Assembly: GCA_905233825.1 (NCBI GenBank)
Contig: CAJOFE010000003.1
Coordinates: 1 to 64,000, forward strand
Direction of reading: 5' to 3'
Length of the DNA stretch: 64,000 nucleotides
Source of the DNA: an uncultured Prevotella sp.
Lineage (GTDB): Bacteria; Bacteroidota; Bacteroidia; Bacteroidales; Bacteroidaceae
The position numbers were made by a program, and so were the translations under genes. How positions within the stretch are numbered: position 1 is the first letter of the stretch; every line of letters begins with the position of its first letter. Below, in pieces: positions 17,321-26,979 of this stretch. The notes beneath the pieces are model-generated. The model was not told the DNA's origin and made no database searches. It worked only from the letters and a program-made list of their open reading frames with translations.

Positions 17321-17430
17321 AATGTTTAATAGTTAAAAAACAAACTGCCCATTTGACGTAATTCAGTAAAAAAAGTATAACGCCCTATTCCTAAATTTAT
17401 ATTTTTTTTGCAAGTTTTTGGCCGAAAACG

Positions 17431-17460
17431 TTGGTAATAAAAAAAATCTTCGTATATTTG
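17431..17460 (+). promoter_or_regulatory. promoter of the secreted protein gene at 17499
   Basis: TTG (17431-17433), 19 bases, TATATTTG (17453-17460), followed by the start codon about 38 bases later. It supports the ATG at 17499 over an upstream in-frame ATG at 17418. Confidence 0.75.
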
Positions 17461-17498
17461 CACACCAGACATTCAAAGCCACCTTTAATCAGAACAAT

Positions 17499-18593
17499 AT
17501 GAAAAAACTACTTGCTTTATTTGTTGCGATGACAATGACCATCACATTGATGGCGCAGGCGGAGAGCCACATCAATGTGCTTGTAGGACAGACGCTCAGC
17601 ACGTATCCTACGGGCCATGTCCTAATGACCTACACCGTCGAGAGCGGAGGCGACTGCGTACAGGTTTCGCAGTCAGGGTCGATGTTCACGTTCAAGGGTT
17701 TGAAAGTGGGTGATGCCGTCCTCAAACTCTCATCTTCCAAAGAGGTGTCGATGACCCTCTATGTCCATGTTCGCCTTCACTCCTACGCAGAGGGCCCCGA
17801 AGTAGTTGTCGATCCGCCAACAGGTGGTGAGCCTGGCACTCTGGTGGGTCCAGAATGGAAGGGGCATTACCAACAAATGAAACCTTCTGGCAATTATCAC
17901 ATCTGTGTCCGACGATTCAATGAACACGGGCAAGACATCTATCGGGATACTTATGCATGCGTGGCTAACGAACAGTTCTACGTCTTCAACTGTATGTATA
18001 TAGGGGGTACAGAAGCAGGCGATCATTATGCCTTGGAAGTGCACTATTTTGATTATTTGAAGAAAATAGGATACACAGGCGGCATGAGAGAGGAAGACGA
18101 CCGCGCTCACCTTTTTTATGATGACGGCTTCGAAATCATTCCTGAGAATGAACATGTTGGTCATAACTGGTTCAAGACATTTGCTCCCCAGCCATGGACT
18201 GATGCCCTATACATACAGGCTCAGTCACTCTTCGACTTTGGTCGCGATGTTTGGAAACAGGGCTTGGACGAGGACGTATATCAGCCAGGCATGGTATTGC
18301 AACAACTGCGCCAGAATGGGGAGAAGGAGTCCATTTTGGCAAAGTTCTATCGTGGCGATGAAATGATTTGCGGCGTTAAGTGTTGGGTGTTCGACTTCCG
18401 CAAGCTCAAAGGTAAGGGGGCAGTAGAAGGCTGTTGGTGGGTAGATCAAGACACAGGCATGGTTTTGCAATACATTAGCGATAGTGGTGCTGGTTTTACT
18501 GTTACATTGTTTGACCTAAGATACTACCGTTGGGATGTCTTCACCCGTCCAGACCTCGCAGGGCCAAACGTCACCCTGAAAATTGGTGAATAG
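17499..18593 (+). CDS. secreted protein of unknown function
   Basis: The protein of about 364 residues begins MKKLLALFVAMTMTITLMAQ, a signal peptide. It continues with a small beta-rich N-terminal domain (about 22-105, ESHINVLVGQTLSTYPTGHV) that resembles a pilus-secretin or BIG-like fold by alternation only. After a Pro/Gly linker (VDPPTGGEPGTL) there is a larger domain rich in Trp and Tyr. I do not recognise the family. An upstream ATG at 17418 would add 27 residues and is ruled out by the promoter at 17431-17460. The stop is followed within a few bases by the tRNA-derived terminator at 18601-18671. Confidence 0.8.
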   Translation: MKKLLALFVAMTMTITLMAQAESHINVLVGQTLSTYPTGHVLMTYTVESGGDCVQVSQSGSMFTFKGLKVGDAVLKLSSSKEVSMTLYVHVRLHSYAEGPEVVVDPPTGGEPGTLVGPEWKGHYQQMKPSGNYHICVRRFNEHGQDIYRDTYACVANEQFYVFNCMYIGGTEAGDHYALEVHYFDYLKKIGYTGGMREEDDRAHLFYDDGFEIIPENEHVGHNWFKTFAPQPWTDALYIQAQSLFDFGRDVWKQGLDEDVYQPGMVLQQLRQNGEKESILAKFYRGDEMICGVKCWVFDFRKLKGKGAVEGCWWVDQDTGMVLQYISDSGAGFTVTLFDLRYYRWDVFTRPDLAGPNVTLKIGE

Positions 18594-18600
18594 TGATTCT

Positions 18601-18671
18601 GGTGTGAGTCCTTGGTTCGAGTCCAAGTGTCGGCACAAAGTGTAAGTGGCTGCTTTTTCAGCCACTTTTTT
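18601..18671 (+). repeat. tRNA-Val 3'-end fragment with terminator, inverted copy
   Basis: About 70 bases match, with 3 differences, the T-arm, acceptor end and terminator of the tRNA-Val gene at 19019-19092 (region 18983-19053), in opposite orientation. The shared part includes GTTCGAGTCCAAGTGTCG and the hairpin AAGTGGCTG/CAGCCACTT with its T-run. No 5' half of a tRNA is present, so this is not a working tRNA. It now serves as the terminator of the gene ending at 18593. Confidence 0.85.
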
Positions 18672-18982
18672 ATATACTGGTCCTCCTTAGCACGCCCCCC
18701 TGCGAAGAAGTACTTCTTCCTTCATCGCTCGGCTATGCCGCTTTCTTGCGTCCCGTTGGTAGCAAGCGTCTCCTTCGTCGCCGAGCGGCTTTGCAAAGAA
18801 TTCTTAATTCTTAATTCTTCCTTGCTGAAAGCAATCCCTCTTCGCTCGGCTTTGCCGCTTTGCTTGCAAAGAATTCATAATTCCTAATTCTTACATCCCA
18901 CAGGGGTCATCGGGGGTAAAATAGGGGTGCTACCTTACCCCCCTATGGAGTTTCTTGGGCTTCGTAGGAGGCTCAGAGCACA
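18672..18982. repeat. repeat-rich non-coding spacer between inverted tRNA-Val ends
   Basis: No gene is visible in this stretch. It holds two heptad blocks, AATTCTT three times at 18799-18819 and AATTCAT, AATTCCT, AATTCTT at 18872-18892. It also holds repeats around GCTCGGCTATGCCGCTTT (18737 and 18844) and a palindromic GGGGGTAAAATAGGGG/TACCCCCC pair near 18914-18945. Confidence 0.65.
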
Positions 18983-19014
18983 AAAAAAGTGGCTGAAAAA
19001 GCAGCCACTTACAC
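18983..19014 (-). terminator. terminator of the tRNA-Leu/tRNA-Val unit
   Basis: On the minus strand AAGTGGCTG, loop CTTTTT, CAGCCACTT and a run of T follow the tRNA-Val acceptor by about 10 bases. It is a good Rho-independent terminator. Confidence 0.85.
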
Positions 19015-19018
19015 TTTG

Positions 19019-19092
19019 TGTCGACACTTGGACTCGAACCAAGGACCCCCACCATGTCAAGGTGATACTCTAACCAGCTGAGCTATGCCGAC
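19019..19092 (-). tRNA. tRNA-Val (anticodon GAC)
   Basis: The acceptor GTCGGCA pairs with TGTCGAC (one G-U). The anticodon stem TCACC/GGTGG with loop TTGACAT gives GAC. Its 3' part is duplicated in inverted orientation at 18601-18671. Confidence 0.94.
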
Positions 19093-19104
19093 TTATTTTC
19101 GTTG

Positions 19105-19186
19105 TGCGCCTAACAGGACTCGAACCTGCACTTCGTGAGAAACCAGATCCTAAGTCTGGCGCGTCTGCCAATTCCGCCACAGGCGC
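19105..19186 (-). tRNA. tRNA-Leu (anticodon TAG)
   Basis: This is an 82-nt class II tRNA. The acceptor GCGCCTG pairs with TAGGCGC (one G-U), and the anticodon stem CCAGA/TCTGG with loop CTTAGGA gives TAG. It is cotranscribed with tRNA-Val from the promoter at 19238. Confidence 0.94.
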
Positions 19187-19237
19187 AAATCACGTCCTTT
19201 TCCGCCCTCCGGCGGGGTTTTCTGTCAAACGCGGGTG

Positions 19238-19269
19238 CAAAGGTACTACTTTTTTCTGGAACGGCCAAA
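19238..19269 (-). promoter_or_regulatory. tRNA-Leu/Val promoter, shared stable-RNA type
   Basis: On the minus strand TTTG (19266-19269), 20 bases, TACCTTTG (19238-19245), inside GTAGTACCTTTGCACCCGC, which is the same at the rpsU and tRNA-Gln promoters. The -33 element touches the stop of the upstream S41 gene. Confidence 0.85.
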
Positions 19270-20310
19270 TTATTCAGCTAAAAGTTTTCGCGCAAATTCA
19301 ATAATTGTGTCTTTACCGCGCTGAAAGTCGGCATCGGAAAGGGCAACGGCATAGTCGGGATCGATGCCGAACTCTACTGACTGGCGCTGGGCGTCGTAGC
19401 TGGGCACTGCGGAGAAGCGAACACTCCAGCCATTGGGCAGCGAACTGCTGAAGGGCATGCCTGCTCCCCCACCCGTGCGGTCGCCCACGACGGTGACCTG
19501 AGGCAGGGCTTTCATATACATGACGAACTCGTTGGCAGCTGAATATACATGACGGTTGGTAAGCACCACGACGGGTTTGTGCCAGCGTATGTTGCCCGAA
19601 GGCTCGAGATAGTGTGCCTCCAGGGCAGAGAAGTCGCTGTGGCCGGGGCCTGTCTTGTGCTGGGAATAGCCTACGAGCGTCTTCTCATGGCAGAAACGGG
19701 CAGCCAGCTTCTCGGCATTGGTGAGGTCGCCACCGCCATTGCCTCGGATGTCGATGATGAGTCCCTGACACAGCATGAGGTACATGAGCACCTCGTCGAG
19801 GTTTCCTTCACCAATGCCCGACTGGAAGCTCTCGTAGCGCACGTAGCCGATATTATCGTCGAGGAGGCGGTAGTCGAGTCCAGAGGCTATCTTATAGTCG
19901 GTACCCATATAGGCGCGATAGAGCGTGTCGCTGAAGTTGGTGGGGAAATCTTCATACCACGACCAGTAGCGGCCATAGTCGTGCGAGGCAGAGAGGTTCA
20001 CATGGCCGTCGCGCAGCTCGCCCAGCATCTGGGTGAGCACCTCGAAGAGCTGCAAGTCGGTCATCTGCTCATCTACGCGTACCTTATATTTATGATACAC
20101 CTGTTGCCAATCGAGCCCGATGGTCTGCTGCTTGTAGTCGAGGAAGCAATAGTGCTCGTCGATGATTTTCCACAGCGCCTCGAAATTGCCCTGCGGGGTG
20201 TCGGCAAACTCATCTTCATCGACACAGCCGGTAAAAAGTAAAAAGGCAAAAAGGCAGAGAGGCAGGCCTCTCACCCATTTTCTGATGGTCGTTATTGTTC
20301 TGGTCTTCAT
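19270..20310 (-). CDS. S41-family C-terminal processing peptidase-like lipoprotein
   Basis: The 346-residue protein has a lipobox (LFAFLLFTGC) and an N-terminal helical domain (FEALWKIIDEHYCFLDYK). The S41 catalytic domain carries YVRYESFQSGIGEGNLDEVL, LIIDIRGNGGGDL and the Ser/Lys region VVVLTNRHVYSAANEFVMYM (Ser near 259). The family cleaves protein C-termini in the periplasm. No PDZ domain is visible, as is common for Bacteroidota short S41 lipoproteins. The signal region is written with A-rich 7- to 8-base repeats (20228-20262). It lies 4 bases after the DUF3316 gene, in a parC-DUF3316-S41 operon. Confidence 0.93.
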   Translation of the reverse strand: MKTRTITTIRKWVRGLPLCLFAFLLFTGCVDEDEFADTPQGNFEALWKIIDEHYCFLDYKQQTIGLDWQQVYHKYKVRVDEQMTDLQLFEVLTQMLGELRDGHVNLSASHDYGRYWSWYEDFPTNFSDTLYRAYMGTDYKIASGLDYRLLDDNIGYVRYESFQSGIGEGNLDEVLMYLMLCQGLIIDIRGNGGGDLTNAEKLAARFCHEKTLVGYSQHKTGPGHSDFSALEAHYLEPSGNIRWHKPVVVLTNRHVYSAANEFVMYMKALPQVTVVGDRTGGGAGMPFSSSLPNGWSVRFSAVPSYDAQRQSVEFGIDPDYAVALSDADFQRGKDTIIEFARKLLAE

Positions 20311-20314
20311 CTTC

Positions 20315-21148
20315 TTACTTTTTTATCGCTACGCCCAGCATGAAGTGACTGCAGTACACATGCTGTTTCAGGTTATTGACATGCAGCTGCTGGTAGTCGG
20401 CGAGATAGCCCACGGAGAAGGCAAGGCTGCGCGTGATCTTATGCGTCAGCGAGAGCTGCTGACGGAAACAGGGTGCCGACAAGAACGTGGTAGGCACGAC
20501 ATTATGGTCGTAGTTGCCCTGTGAGAATATTTCGTAATAGGACTGGCCATAGTTGGGACTGAAGGCCAGTCCCACGAGTGGCAGATCGATTTCATAGCGC
20601 AGGGAGGCCTTGCCGTGCTTCTGCGTGAAAGAAGTGCCGAAAAGGCGAAACTGCCAGGTGGCAATGGCCGATGGCATGAGCTGCAGCCCCAGACGAGCCT
20701 GAGCAGGATTGTTGGAATTGCGGGTGTTGTAGATGAAGCCCACGCCGAAATCGGCCAGTCCACCTGCCTGCAGGCACAGACGGTCGTCCCAAAGCTGCCA
20801 GGCACGGTAGCGCCCTACGTAGAGGTTGTAAGCTCCCTCGAGCAACGACTCGTGATCGGCACGGTCCTTGGCGGAGGTGAGATGAATCTGATGCTGGATG
20901 ACGGACGACCAACTCTTGGGCACAGAAAGCATTTCGCCGTTAGGCTGCAATAGCTTCTTCTGACCACGATGCTCGCTGAGAGAGAGAAAGGTGGTGCCCT
21001 CGCCATGGAATTTCTCTTGCGAGAGATAGGTGTCGAGAATGTCGGTCGCACCAACACCCAGCTGATAGCTGGTCTGAGCTGTGGCGCCGATGACAGAGAA
21101 CTGACAGGCGACGAGCAGCCAAAAAGCTAACCACTTGTTCTTACTCAT
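20315..21148 (-). CDS. DUF3316 family secreted protein, possible outer-membrane barrel
   Basis: The 277-residue protein has a signal peptide ending in ATAQ and then alternating beta-strand segments with aromatic ends ([39 protein letters not shown]). It closes with [10 protein letters not shown], like a small barrel. It matches my memory of DUF3316 proteins of Bacteroidales, whose role is unknown. The start overlaps the parC stop by 8 bases, so it is translationally coupled to parC. Confidence 0.75.
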   Translation of the reverse strand: MSKNKWLAFWLLVACQFSVIGATAQTSYQLGVGATDILDTYLSQEKFHGEGTTFLSLSEHRGQKKLLQPNGEMLSVPKSWSSVIQHQIHLTSAKDRADHESLLEGAYNLYVGRYRAWQLWDDRLCLQAGGLADFGVGFIYNTRNSNNPAQARLGLQLMPSAIATWQFRLFGTSFTQKHGKASLRYEIDLPLVGLAFSPNYGQSYYEIFSQGNYDHNVVPTTFLSAPCFRQQLSLTHKITRSLAFSVGYLADYQQLHVNNLKQHVYCSHFMLGVAIKK

Positions 21149-23858
21149 CGGGGAACAGGCTTAGTTGTCCGGTGGCATCGGGATTGAGGGGTTCGGCAGG
21201 CTCAGCAGGGGCGGCAGGGGCTACCGTTTCCTCTACCGGCGGCTGCGCGGAGGGGGCTTCTTCCTCTTCTGCCTCCTCGGGCTCCTCGGGGAACCTGACG
21301 GGTTCCAACTCCTCGATGCGCTCTATCTCATAGGTGCTGAGGCGCTTGCCCTTAGCCTTGAAACCTTTCACGGCAATGAACTGCTCGGCATCGATATCCT
21401 CGGCACCACGGAAGTCGTCCTTACCGCCATAGGTGACACGCACGAGCGGGAAGACCTGGTCGGAGAGCAGCACGAGCTTCGAGGCTGGATTATCGCCCAT
21501 GAAGTTCTGCTTACGCTTGGCTGCCTCCATGAGGAAGCGCTTCAGATAGGGATAGCCCTGATTGTCGGCATCGAAGAGCACAGCCGTCCACACCTTGTCG
21601 GGCTGGTACTTCTCGAGGCGCAGAATATCGTCCTCGTAGTGGTTGTTAAGGTCGAAGTTTGACAGGTAGAAGTCACCATTGGGGAGCACGACGAGTATCT
21701 GGTCATCGTCGTAGAACTCGCCCAGGAGCCGTCCGTGCTCGTCGTAGTTCAGACGGTTCACGTCGGGGTCGAACCACACCTTGCGGCCGCCCAGCGTGCT
21801 GTGGCCCTGACTCTTCAGCGTGATGCGATGGACGGGGAACTTGGTCAGGAGATTGCCTTTCGACGAGCGTCCCTTGATGTCGATAGTGGCAAACGACCGT
21901 TCCAGGAAAAGACTCATGCGCGGATGGTCGTTCTGCACAGAGGCTTCGAGCGTCACCTTGATGACCTCAGCCTCGCCGTTAGGATTGGCCGTGAAATACA
22001 TCACGCGGCTGCCCGGTGTGCCCTGCGTGAGGTCGTTTTCGCGCTCACGAGTGATGCCTGTGATGTTGAAGCGTTTCATGTAGCAAGGGCCTCCTCTGCC
22101 GTCGCGATAGACCACATTATATATGGTACGCGTGTCGTTCTTCTTAAACACGCCCAGCCACAGGATGTTCTTGCCCACAAAGAGCTTCTCGGCGACACGC
22201 ACCACCTTGTATTTGCCATCGCGATAGAAGATGATGATATCGTCGATGTCCGAGCAGTTGCATACGAACTCGTCTTTCTTCAAGCCTGTGCCGATGAAGC
22301 CCTCGGAACGATTGACGTAGAGCTTCTGATTGGCCTCGGCCACCTTCGTGGCTTCAATGGTGTCGAAGTTCTTGATCTCGGTGAGACGAGGGTGCTGGGC
22401 ACCGTACTTGTCTTTCAGGAACTGGAACCAGGCGGCAGTAACCTCGGTGAGGTTTGCCAGGTCGCGGTCAATGTCCTCAATCTCGGCACGTATGCGGGCC
22501 ATCAGCTCGTCGGCCTTTTCCTTGTTGAACTTCAGGATGCGCTGCATCTTGATTTCCAGCAGGCGCAGGATATCGTCCTTGGTCACCTCGCGAATGAAGG
22601 TGGGATAGTAAGGCGTCAGACGGTTGTCGATGTGCTCGCAGACCTTATCCACGTTGGGAGCCTCCTCAAACTTCCTGTCCTTATAGATGCGCTCCTCGAT
22701 GAATATCTTTTCCAACGACTGGAAGTGGAGCTGCTCCAACAGCTCGTTCTTGCGGATCTCCAGCTCCTGACGAATGAGGTCCTTGGTGCGCTCGGTGCTG
22801 TGGATAAGCACGTCGCTGATGGTAAGGAACTGCGGCTTGTCGTCCTTGATGACGCAGCAGTTGGGCGAGATGTTGATCTCACAGTCGGTAAAGGCATAGA
22901 GGGCGTCGATGGTCTTGTCGCTCGATATGCCTGGCATCAGGTGAACCACAATCTCCACCTGAGCGGAAGTAAGGTCATCTACATGACGAGCCTTGATCTT
23001 GCCCTTCTCGATGGCTTTCTTGATACTCTCGATGAGGCTCTCGACGGTTTTCGAGAACGGCAGCTCACGGATGACGAGCGTCTTCTGGTCAAGTTTCTCA
23101 ATCTTGGCACGCACCTTCAGCACGCCACCGCGCTGGCCGTCGTTGTACTTCGAGACATCGATGCTGCCACCCGTCTGAAAATCGGGATAGAGATGGAACT
23201 CCTCGCCATGCAGGTAGCTGATGGCGGCATCGCATATCTCGCAGAAGTTGTGAGGAAGAATCTTCGACGACAATCCTACGGCAATACCCTCGGCACCCTG
23301 ACTGAGCAGCAGCGGATATTTCACTGGCAGCGTGATAGGCTCCTTGTTGCGACCGTCGTAGCTCAGCTGCCACTCAGTGGTCTTGGGATTGAAGACGGTG
23401 TCGAGTGCAAACTTGCTGAGGCGAGCCTCGATGTATCGTGGAGCAGCAGCACGGTCGCCAGTGAGGATGTTACCCCAATTGCCCTGCGTGTCGATTAGCA
23501 GGTCTTTCTGTCCCAACTGCACCAGCGCGTCGCCGATACTGGCATCACCATGAGGGTGGAACTGCATGGTATGACCCACAATGTTGGCCACCTTGTTATA
23601 GCGACCGTCGTCCATGCGCTTCATGGAGTGCAGGATGCGGCGCTGCACAGGCTTCAGGCCGTCCTCGATATGGGGCACGGCACGTTCCAGGATGACATAC
23701 GAGGCATAGTCCAGAAACCAGTTCTGATACATGCCACTCAGATGATGCACGGCAGCAGCGTCGAAACGGTTCACCGGCTTATAGTCGGAATGGCCCTCGG
23801 CGCCCTCTCCCTGTTCACTCACTTCCTGCAGCTCGTCGTCTTTTATTTCTTCGTCCAT
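21141..23858 (-). CDS. parC: DNA topoisomerase IV subunit A
   Basis: The protein of about 905 residues has the GyrA/ParC breakage-reunion domain: [24 protein letters not shown] near 40, [15 protein letters not shown] near 100 and the active-site Tyr in [11 protein letters not shown] near 135. A C-terminal domain (from about 560) lacks obvious GyrA boxes and resembles the Bacteroidota ParC-type tail, ending with an acidic Pro/Ala-rich stretch. I chose the ATG at 23858 because the promoter -7 box is at 23880-23887; an upstream ATG at 23909 would precede transcription. The promoter and leader are nearly identical to those of an unrelated lipoprotein gene at 28515. Confidence 0.93.
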   Translation of the reverse strand: MDEEIKDDELQEVSEQGEGAEGHSDYKPVNRFDAAAVHHLSGMYQNWFLDYASYVILERAVPHIEDGLKPVQRRILHSMKRMDDGRYNKVANIVGHTMQFHPHGDASIGDALVQLGQKDLLIDTQGNWGNILTGDRAAAPRYIEARLSKFALDTVFNPKTTEWQLSYDGRNKEPITLPVKYPLLLSQGAEGIAVGLSSKILPHNFCEICDAAISYLHGEEFHLYPDFQTGGSIDVSKYNDGQRGGVLKVRAKIEKLDQKTLVIRELPFSKTVESLIESIKKAIEKGKIKARHVDDLTSAQVEIVVHLMPGISSDKTIDALYAFTDCEINISPNCCVIKDDKPQFLTISDVLIHSTERTKDLIRQELEIRKNELLEQLHFQSLEKIFIEERIYKDRKFEEAPNVDKVCEHIDNRLTPYYPTFIREVTKDDILRLLEIKMQRILKFNKEKADELMARIRAEIEDIDRDLANLTEVTAAWFQFLKDKYGAQHPRLTEIKNFDTIEATKVAEANQKLYVNRSEGFIGTGLKKDEFVCNCSDIDDIIIFYRDGKYKVVRVAEKLFVGKNILWLGVFKKNDTRTIYNVVYRDGRGGPCYMKRFNITGITRERENDLTQGTPGSRVMYFTANPNGEAEVIKVTLEASVQNDHPRMSLFLERSFATIDIKGRSSKGNLLTKFPVHRITLKSQGHSTLGGRKVWFDPDVNRLNYDEHGRLLGEFYDDDQILVVLPNGDFYLSNFDLNNHYEDDILRLEKYQPDKVWTAVLFDADNQGYPYLKRFLMEAAKRKQNFMGDNPASKLVLLSDQVFPLVRVTYGGKDDFRGAEDIDAEQFIAVKGFKAKGKRLSTYEIERIEELEPVRFPEEPEEAEEEEAPSAQPPVEETVAPAAPAEPAEPLNPDATGQLSLFPDE

Positions 23859-23915
23859 CTTTCGTTCTTTTTTACAGCGCAAAGGTACGAATAAACGAGC
23901 AAAATGCAAAGAAAA
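23856..23915 (-). promoter_or_regulatory. parC promoter and leader cassette
   Basis: On the minus strand TTTGC, about 20 bases, TACCTTTG (23880-23887), then a leader up to the start codon. Nearly the same 60 bases, start codon included, recur at 28513-28570 (two differences). A decayed copy with TACCTCTG lies at 23965-24000. The rest of the gap to 24160 contains GAGCAAAGCTC-type repeat and AT-rich sequence only. Confidence 0.8.
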
Positions 23916-24160
23916 AGCAGATTTTTCTTTTCATTTTCGAGTGAAAGTATCTTCGAGCAAAGCTCAGAGGTACGAATAAACGAGCAAAATGCAAAGAGAA
24001 TCACTTTTTTTTGCTGCTCAAAGGGCAAAAAAAGCGTCCCAAAATAAAAAGGAGTTAAAAAACAAACGTCTAAAGCCACTTTTTCCATAAACAGAAGTGG
24101 AATGTGCAAAATAATGTGTAATTTTACAGCCGCAATATGAATTACTAAAATAGATAAAAA

Positions 24161-26809
24161 ATGAAAAGAATCCTATTGTTAGCATTTCTGGTAATTGGAA
24201 TCGGTGCCAGAGCACAAAGTGAATATGAGATTACGGTGGAGAGCAAGCAGCCCTCGGGCATCATCGACGAGATGCTCTACGGACAGCTTTTCGAGCATAT
24301 CTATTTTAGTGCCAACAACGGCGTGTGGCAGGAGCTGATACAGGAACGCTCGTTCGAGCCGGAACAGTATCCCGGCATCCATCCACGTGACGGCTATTTC
24401 GACGGATGGTTCATGGACGACGACCAGGTGCTGCACTCCCCGACCCGTTACGAGCAGCCGCTGAAAATTGACAGCATCAACACCTGTGACTTCGACCTGA
24501 CGATGGATGTGAACTGGCGTGCCTACAAGCTGGCACGACGTAGCTGGAGCGGTGGTCTGATGGACATCCGCTTCGCTTTCCGTAATAAGCCCGACGGCAC
24601 ACCTTATTATGTCCGCATACACGACCCATATTATGAGAGCCGCACTTTCACTCCGGCACAGACGCAGGCACAGATCGACGCGGCCAACGAGGCTGCTGCC
24701 CGTGCTGCCCTTCAGCAGCAAAGCGCCACAGCCGATTTCTCCATCTGCACGATGGAAGAACGCGAAGTGGCAGGCTTCGGCGGACGTACCCGCCGCATGA
24801 ACACCCTCACTCCATTGGTATCTGCTCCTGCCACCAAAGAGCAAGTAAATGAGGAGCAGCAATGGCACAAGCTGCGCATCGAGAGTCGAGGTAGCAAGGC
24901 TACCATCTATTGGGACGGCAAGGAGGTGCTGACCTATGACGGTCTGGAGAAGTCAGAACAGAATTTCGTGACCTTCTGGGTGAACTATACGGAGGCTACC
25001 TACCGCAACATCAAGCTGACAGCTGCTGACGGAAAGACTTTGTTTGAAGGTACTCCTGGCGATGTGAAGATTCCTGCCGTCGCTCAGCAATGGACAGCCT
25101 TTGGCGAGGGAGGTAAGTATAGACTGATTAAGGATGATGCCGTGAATATGCGCTACTCACAGGAGATTACGGCAGGAAAGACGGAGGCAGGCATTTTCCA
25201 AGGTCCGTTGGACATTGATGGCGATAAATTAGTGGGCTCCATCTATGCGAAAGGTAAGGGCGAACTTATCGTCGGACTGCGTAGTACGAAAGGTAATATC
25301 ATTGCCCGCCAGTCGTTTAAGGTGAGCAAGGACTGGAAGAAATATGAATTCACGCTTGTTCCCGAGAGAATCGAAGGTGAACTCCGAATCGCCGAGGACA
25401 GCATTGGTTTCGAGTTAAGTGAAGCACAGCGCCGCATCGCCGAGCAACACAACGCCAAGATCATTAGGAAGATAACAAAGGTTAGCTGTGATGCTGATTT
25501 CGTCATCATGGTGAAAAACGGAACGGTACAGGTCGATATGGCTACGATGACGACCCAGACAGGTCTTGATCTGGGTGGCTTCCGTCCTGACATCCTGCAG
25601 GTCGTGAAGGAGTTGCATCCCACCTGTCTGCGCTGGCCGGGTGGCGGCTACGTGGCCCAGTACGACTGGAAATGGGGTATCGGTCCGCAGGAGAACCGTG
25701 AGCGCTGGGCACACTGGATGTGGATGGACTACGACCAGAACTGCTTCGGAACTGATGAGTTCATCCGTTTCTGCCGTGAGGTGAATTCTGAACCGATCAT
25801 CGTTGTCAGCGTGAAGTTCGAACGTCCTGCCGAAGAGTACGACCAGATTCTGCAGGATGCCGTCAACTGGCTGCGCTACTGCAATGCCCCTGCCACCGAT
25901 GAATGGGGCGCGAAACGTGCTGCCAACGGACATCCCGAACCCTACAACGTGAAATACTGGGAGATAGACAACGAGATGTGGGAGATGGGCATCGAGCGCT
26001 ATGAGAAGTGTGTGCGCGACTTCAGCACCGAGATGCGCAAGATTGACCCGAGCATCAAGATTATTGCCTGCGGAGGATTCCGTGAGGACGAGGATTTCAT
26101 TAAGCGTAGTGGCCAATACTTCGACTATCTGAGCCTGCACCACTACGAGCAGCAGGGCGGCTATGCTACGGGCCCCGCCCGTCTCGGTCAGCAGTATGAC
26201 CGCTATGCACAGATGATTGCCGAAGGTCCCAACCCGAACATCAAACTGTTTATATCGGAGTGGAATCTGAATAGTATCGATTGGCGCACAGGTCTTTTCG
26301 CAGGCGGGTTCCTCAACATGTGTGAGGCACGCGACGTAGTGGCGATGGGTGCTGCTGCGTTGTTCATACGCCGTACTGACGCCCCCGACTGGAACAATGC
26401 TTTTATCAATTTCGACTATAAGGATCTGTTCAAGGCACCTAACTGTCAGGTCACCGAGCTCTGGTACGACCATTTCTCGAAGTACCGCCTGGCCTACAGC
26501 GGTGAGACGGGAAATGTCAGCGTGAGCACCACTCTGTCAGAGAACGGTGCCGACGTCATTGTGAAGGTGGTAAACCCCACCGAAGAAGCCGCCGTCCTGC
26601 GCATCAAGGGTGACTGGGCTGGAGTTGCCAAGACAGCCTTCGACTACTACGCCCCAGGCTCGCTGACGGTGGCCAACAGCATGGAGAACAAGCAGGCAGT
26701 AGCCCTCCAGCACGCAACACCCAAGATTGATGGCAATGATGTCCTCCTCTCCGTCCCTGCCCTCTCAGCCGGTGTGCTCACTATCACCAAGTCGCAAACT
26801 TCGTTTTAG
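24161..26809 (+). CDS. secreted alpha-L-arabinofuranosidase, family GH51
   Basis: The 882-residue enzyme has a signal peptide (MKRILLLAFLVIGIGARAQ) and GH51 features: LYGQLFEHIYFSANNGVWQE at the start, LRWPGGGYVAQYDWKWGIG near 495, the acid/base Glu in YWEIDNEMWEMG (about 605) and the nucleophile Glu in LFISEWNLNS (about 699). A C-terminal beta domain follows. A LamG-like insert (about 215-300, WHKLRIESRGSKATIYWDG) and a CBM-like segment (about 300-400) lie between the N-terminal strand and the barrel. It removes arabinose from arabinoxylan or arabinan in the periplasm. It stands alone on this strand; no strict -7 box was found. Confidence 0.95.
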   Translation: MKRILLLAFLVIGIGARAQSEYEITVESKQPSGIIDEMLYGQLFEHIYFSANNGVWQELIQERSFEPEQYPGIHPRDGYFDGWFMDDDQVLHSPTRYEQPLKIDSINTCDFDLTMDVNWRAYKLARRSWSGGLMDIRFAFRNKPDGTPYYVRIHDPYYESRTFTPAQTQAQIDAANEAAARAALQQQSATADFSICTMEEREVAGFGGRTRRMNTLTPLVSAPATKEQVNEEQQWHKLRIESRGSKATIYWDGKEVLTYDGLEKSEQNFVTFWVNYTEATYRNIKLTAADGKTLFEGTPGDVKIPAVAQQWTAFGEGGKYRLIKDDAVNMRYSQEITAGKTEAGIFQGPLDIDGDKLVGSIYAKGKGELIVGLRSTKGNIIARQSFKVSKDWKKYEFTLVPERIEGELRIAEDSIGFELSEAQRRIAEQHNAKIIRKITKVSCDADFVIMVKNGTVQVDMATMTTQTGLDLGGFRPDILQVVKELHPTCLRWPGGGYVAQYDWKWGIGPQENRERWAHWMWMDYDQNCFGTDEFIRFCREVNSEPIIVVSVKFERPAEEYDQILQDAVNWLRYCNAPATDEWGAKRAANGHPEPYNVKYWEIDNEMWEMGIERYEKCVRDFSTEMRKIDPSIKIIACGGFREDEDFIKRSGQYFDYLSLHHYEQQGGYATGPARLGQQYDRYAQMIAEGPNPNIKLFISEWNLNSIDWRTGLFAGGFLNMCEARDVVAMGAAALFIRRTDAPDWNNAFINFDYKDLFKAPNCQVTELWYDHFSKYRLAYSGETGNVSVSTTLSENGADVIVKVVNPTEEAAVLRIKGDWAGVAKTAFDYYAPGSLTVANSMENKQAVALQHATPKIDGNDVLLSVPALSAGVLTITKSQTSF

Positions 26810-26867
26810 TTCCTGGCAAGAATACTTGAACGAGTCAAGCGGCATAACAGGAGTCAGAGGTCCAGAC

Positions 26868-26955
26868 AAACGGCACTTTCGAGCTCAGGAAACGGCATTT
26901 GTTTGGCTTGCAGAAGGCATCTGTTTGGCCTGCAAACGGCATTTGTTTGCTGGAT
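26868..26955. repeat. four degenerate 22-nt tandem repeats
   Basis: Units of exactly 22 bases start at 26868, 26890, 26912 and 26934, with a core like AAACGGCATTTGTTTGGC. One unit (AGAAGGCATCTGTTTGGC) closely matches the reverse complement of a unit at 7.1 kb. A 12-base direct copy (GACAAACGGCAC) lies at both 26865-26876 and 26984-26995, the latter inside the end of the next gene. Confidence 0.7.
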
Positions 26956-26979
26956 TGCATGATTTTGTCTGATTTCAGG

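Noticed and set aside
18601-18635. A complete tRNA on the plus strand.
   Set aside because: Only the T-arm and acceptor end are present; no D-arm or proper anticodon arm precedes it.
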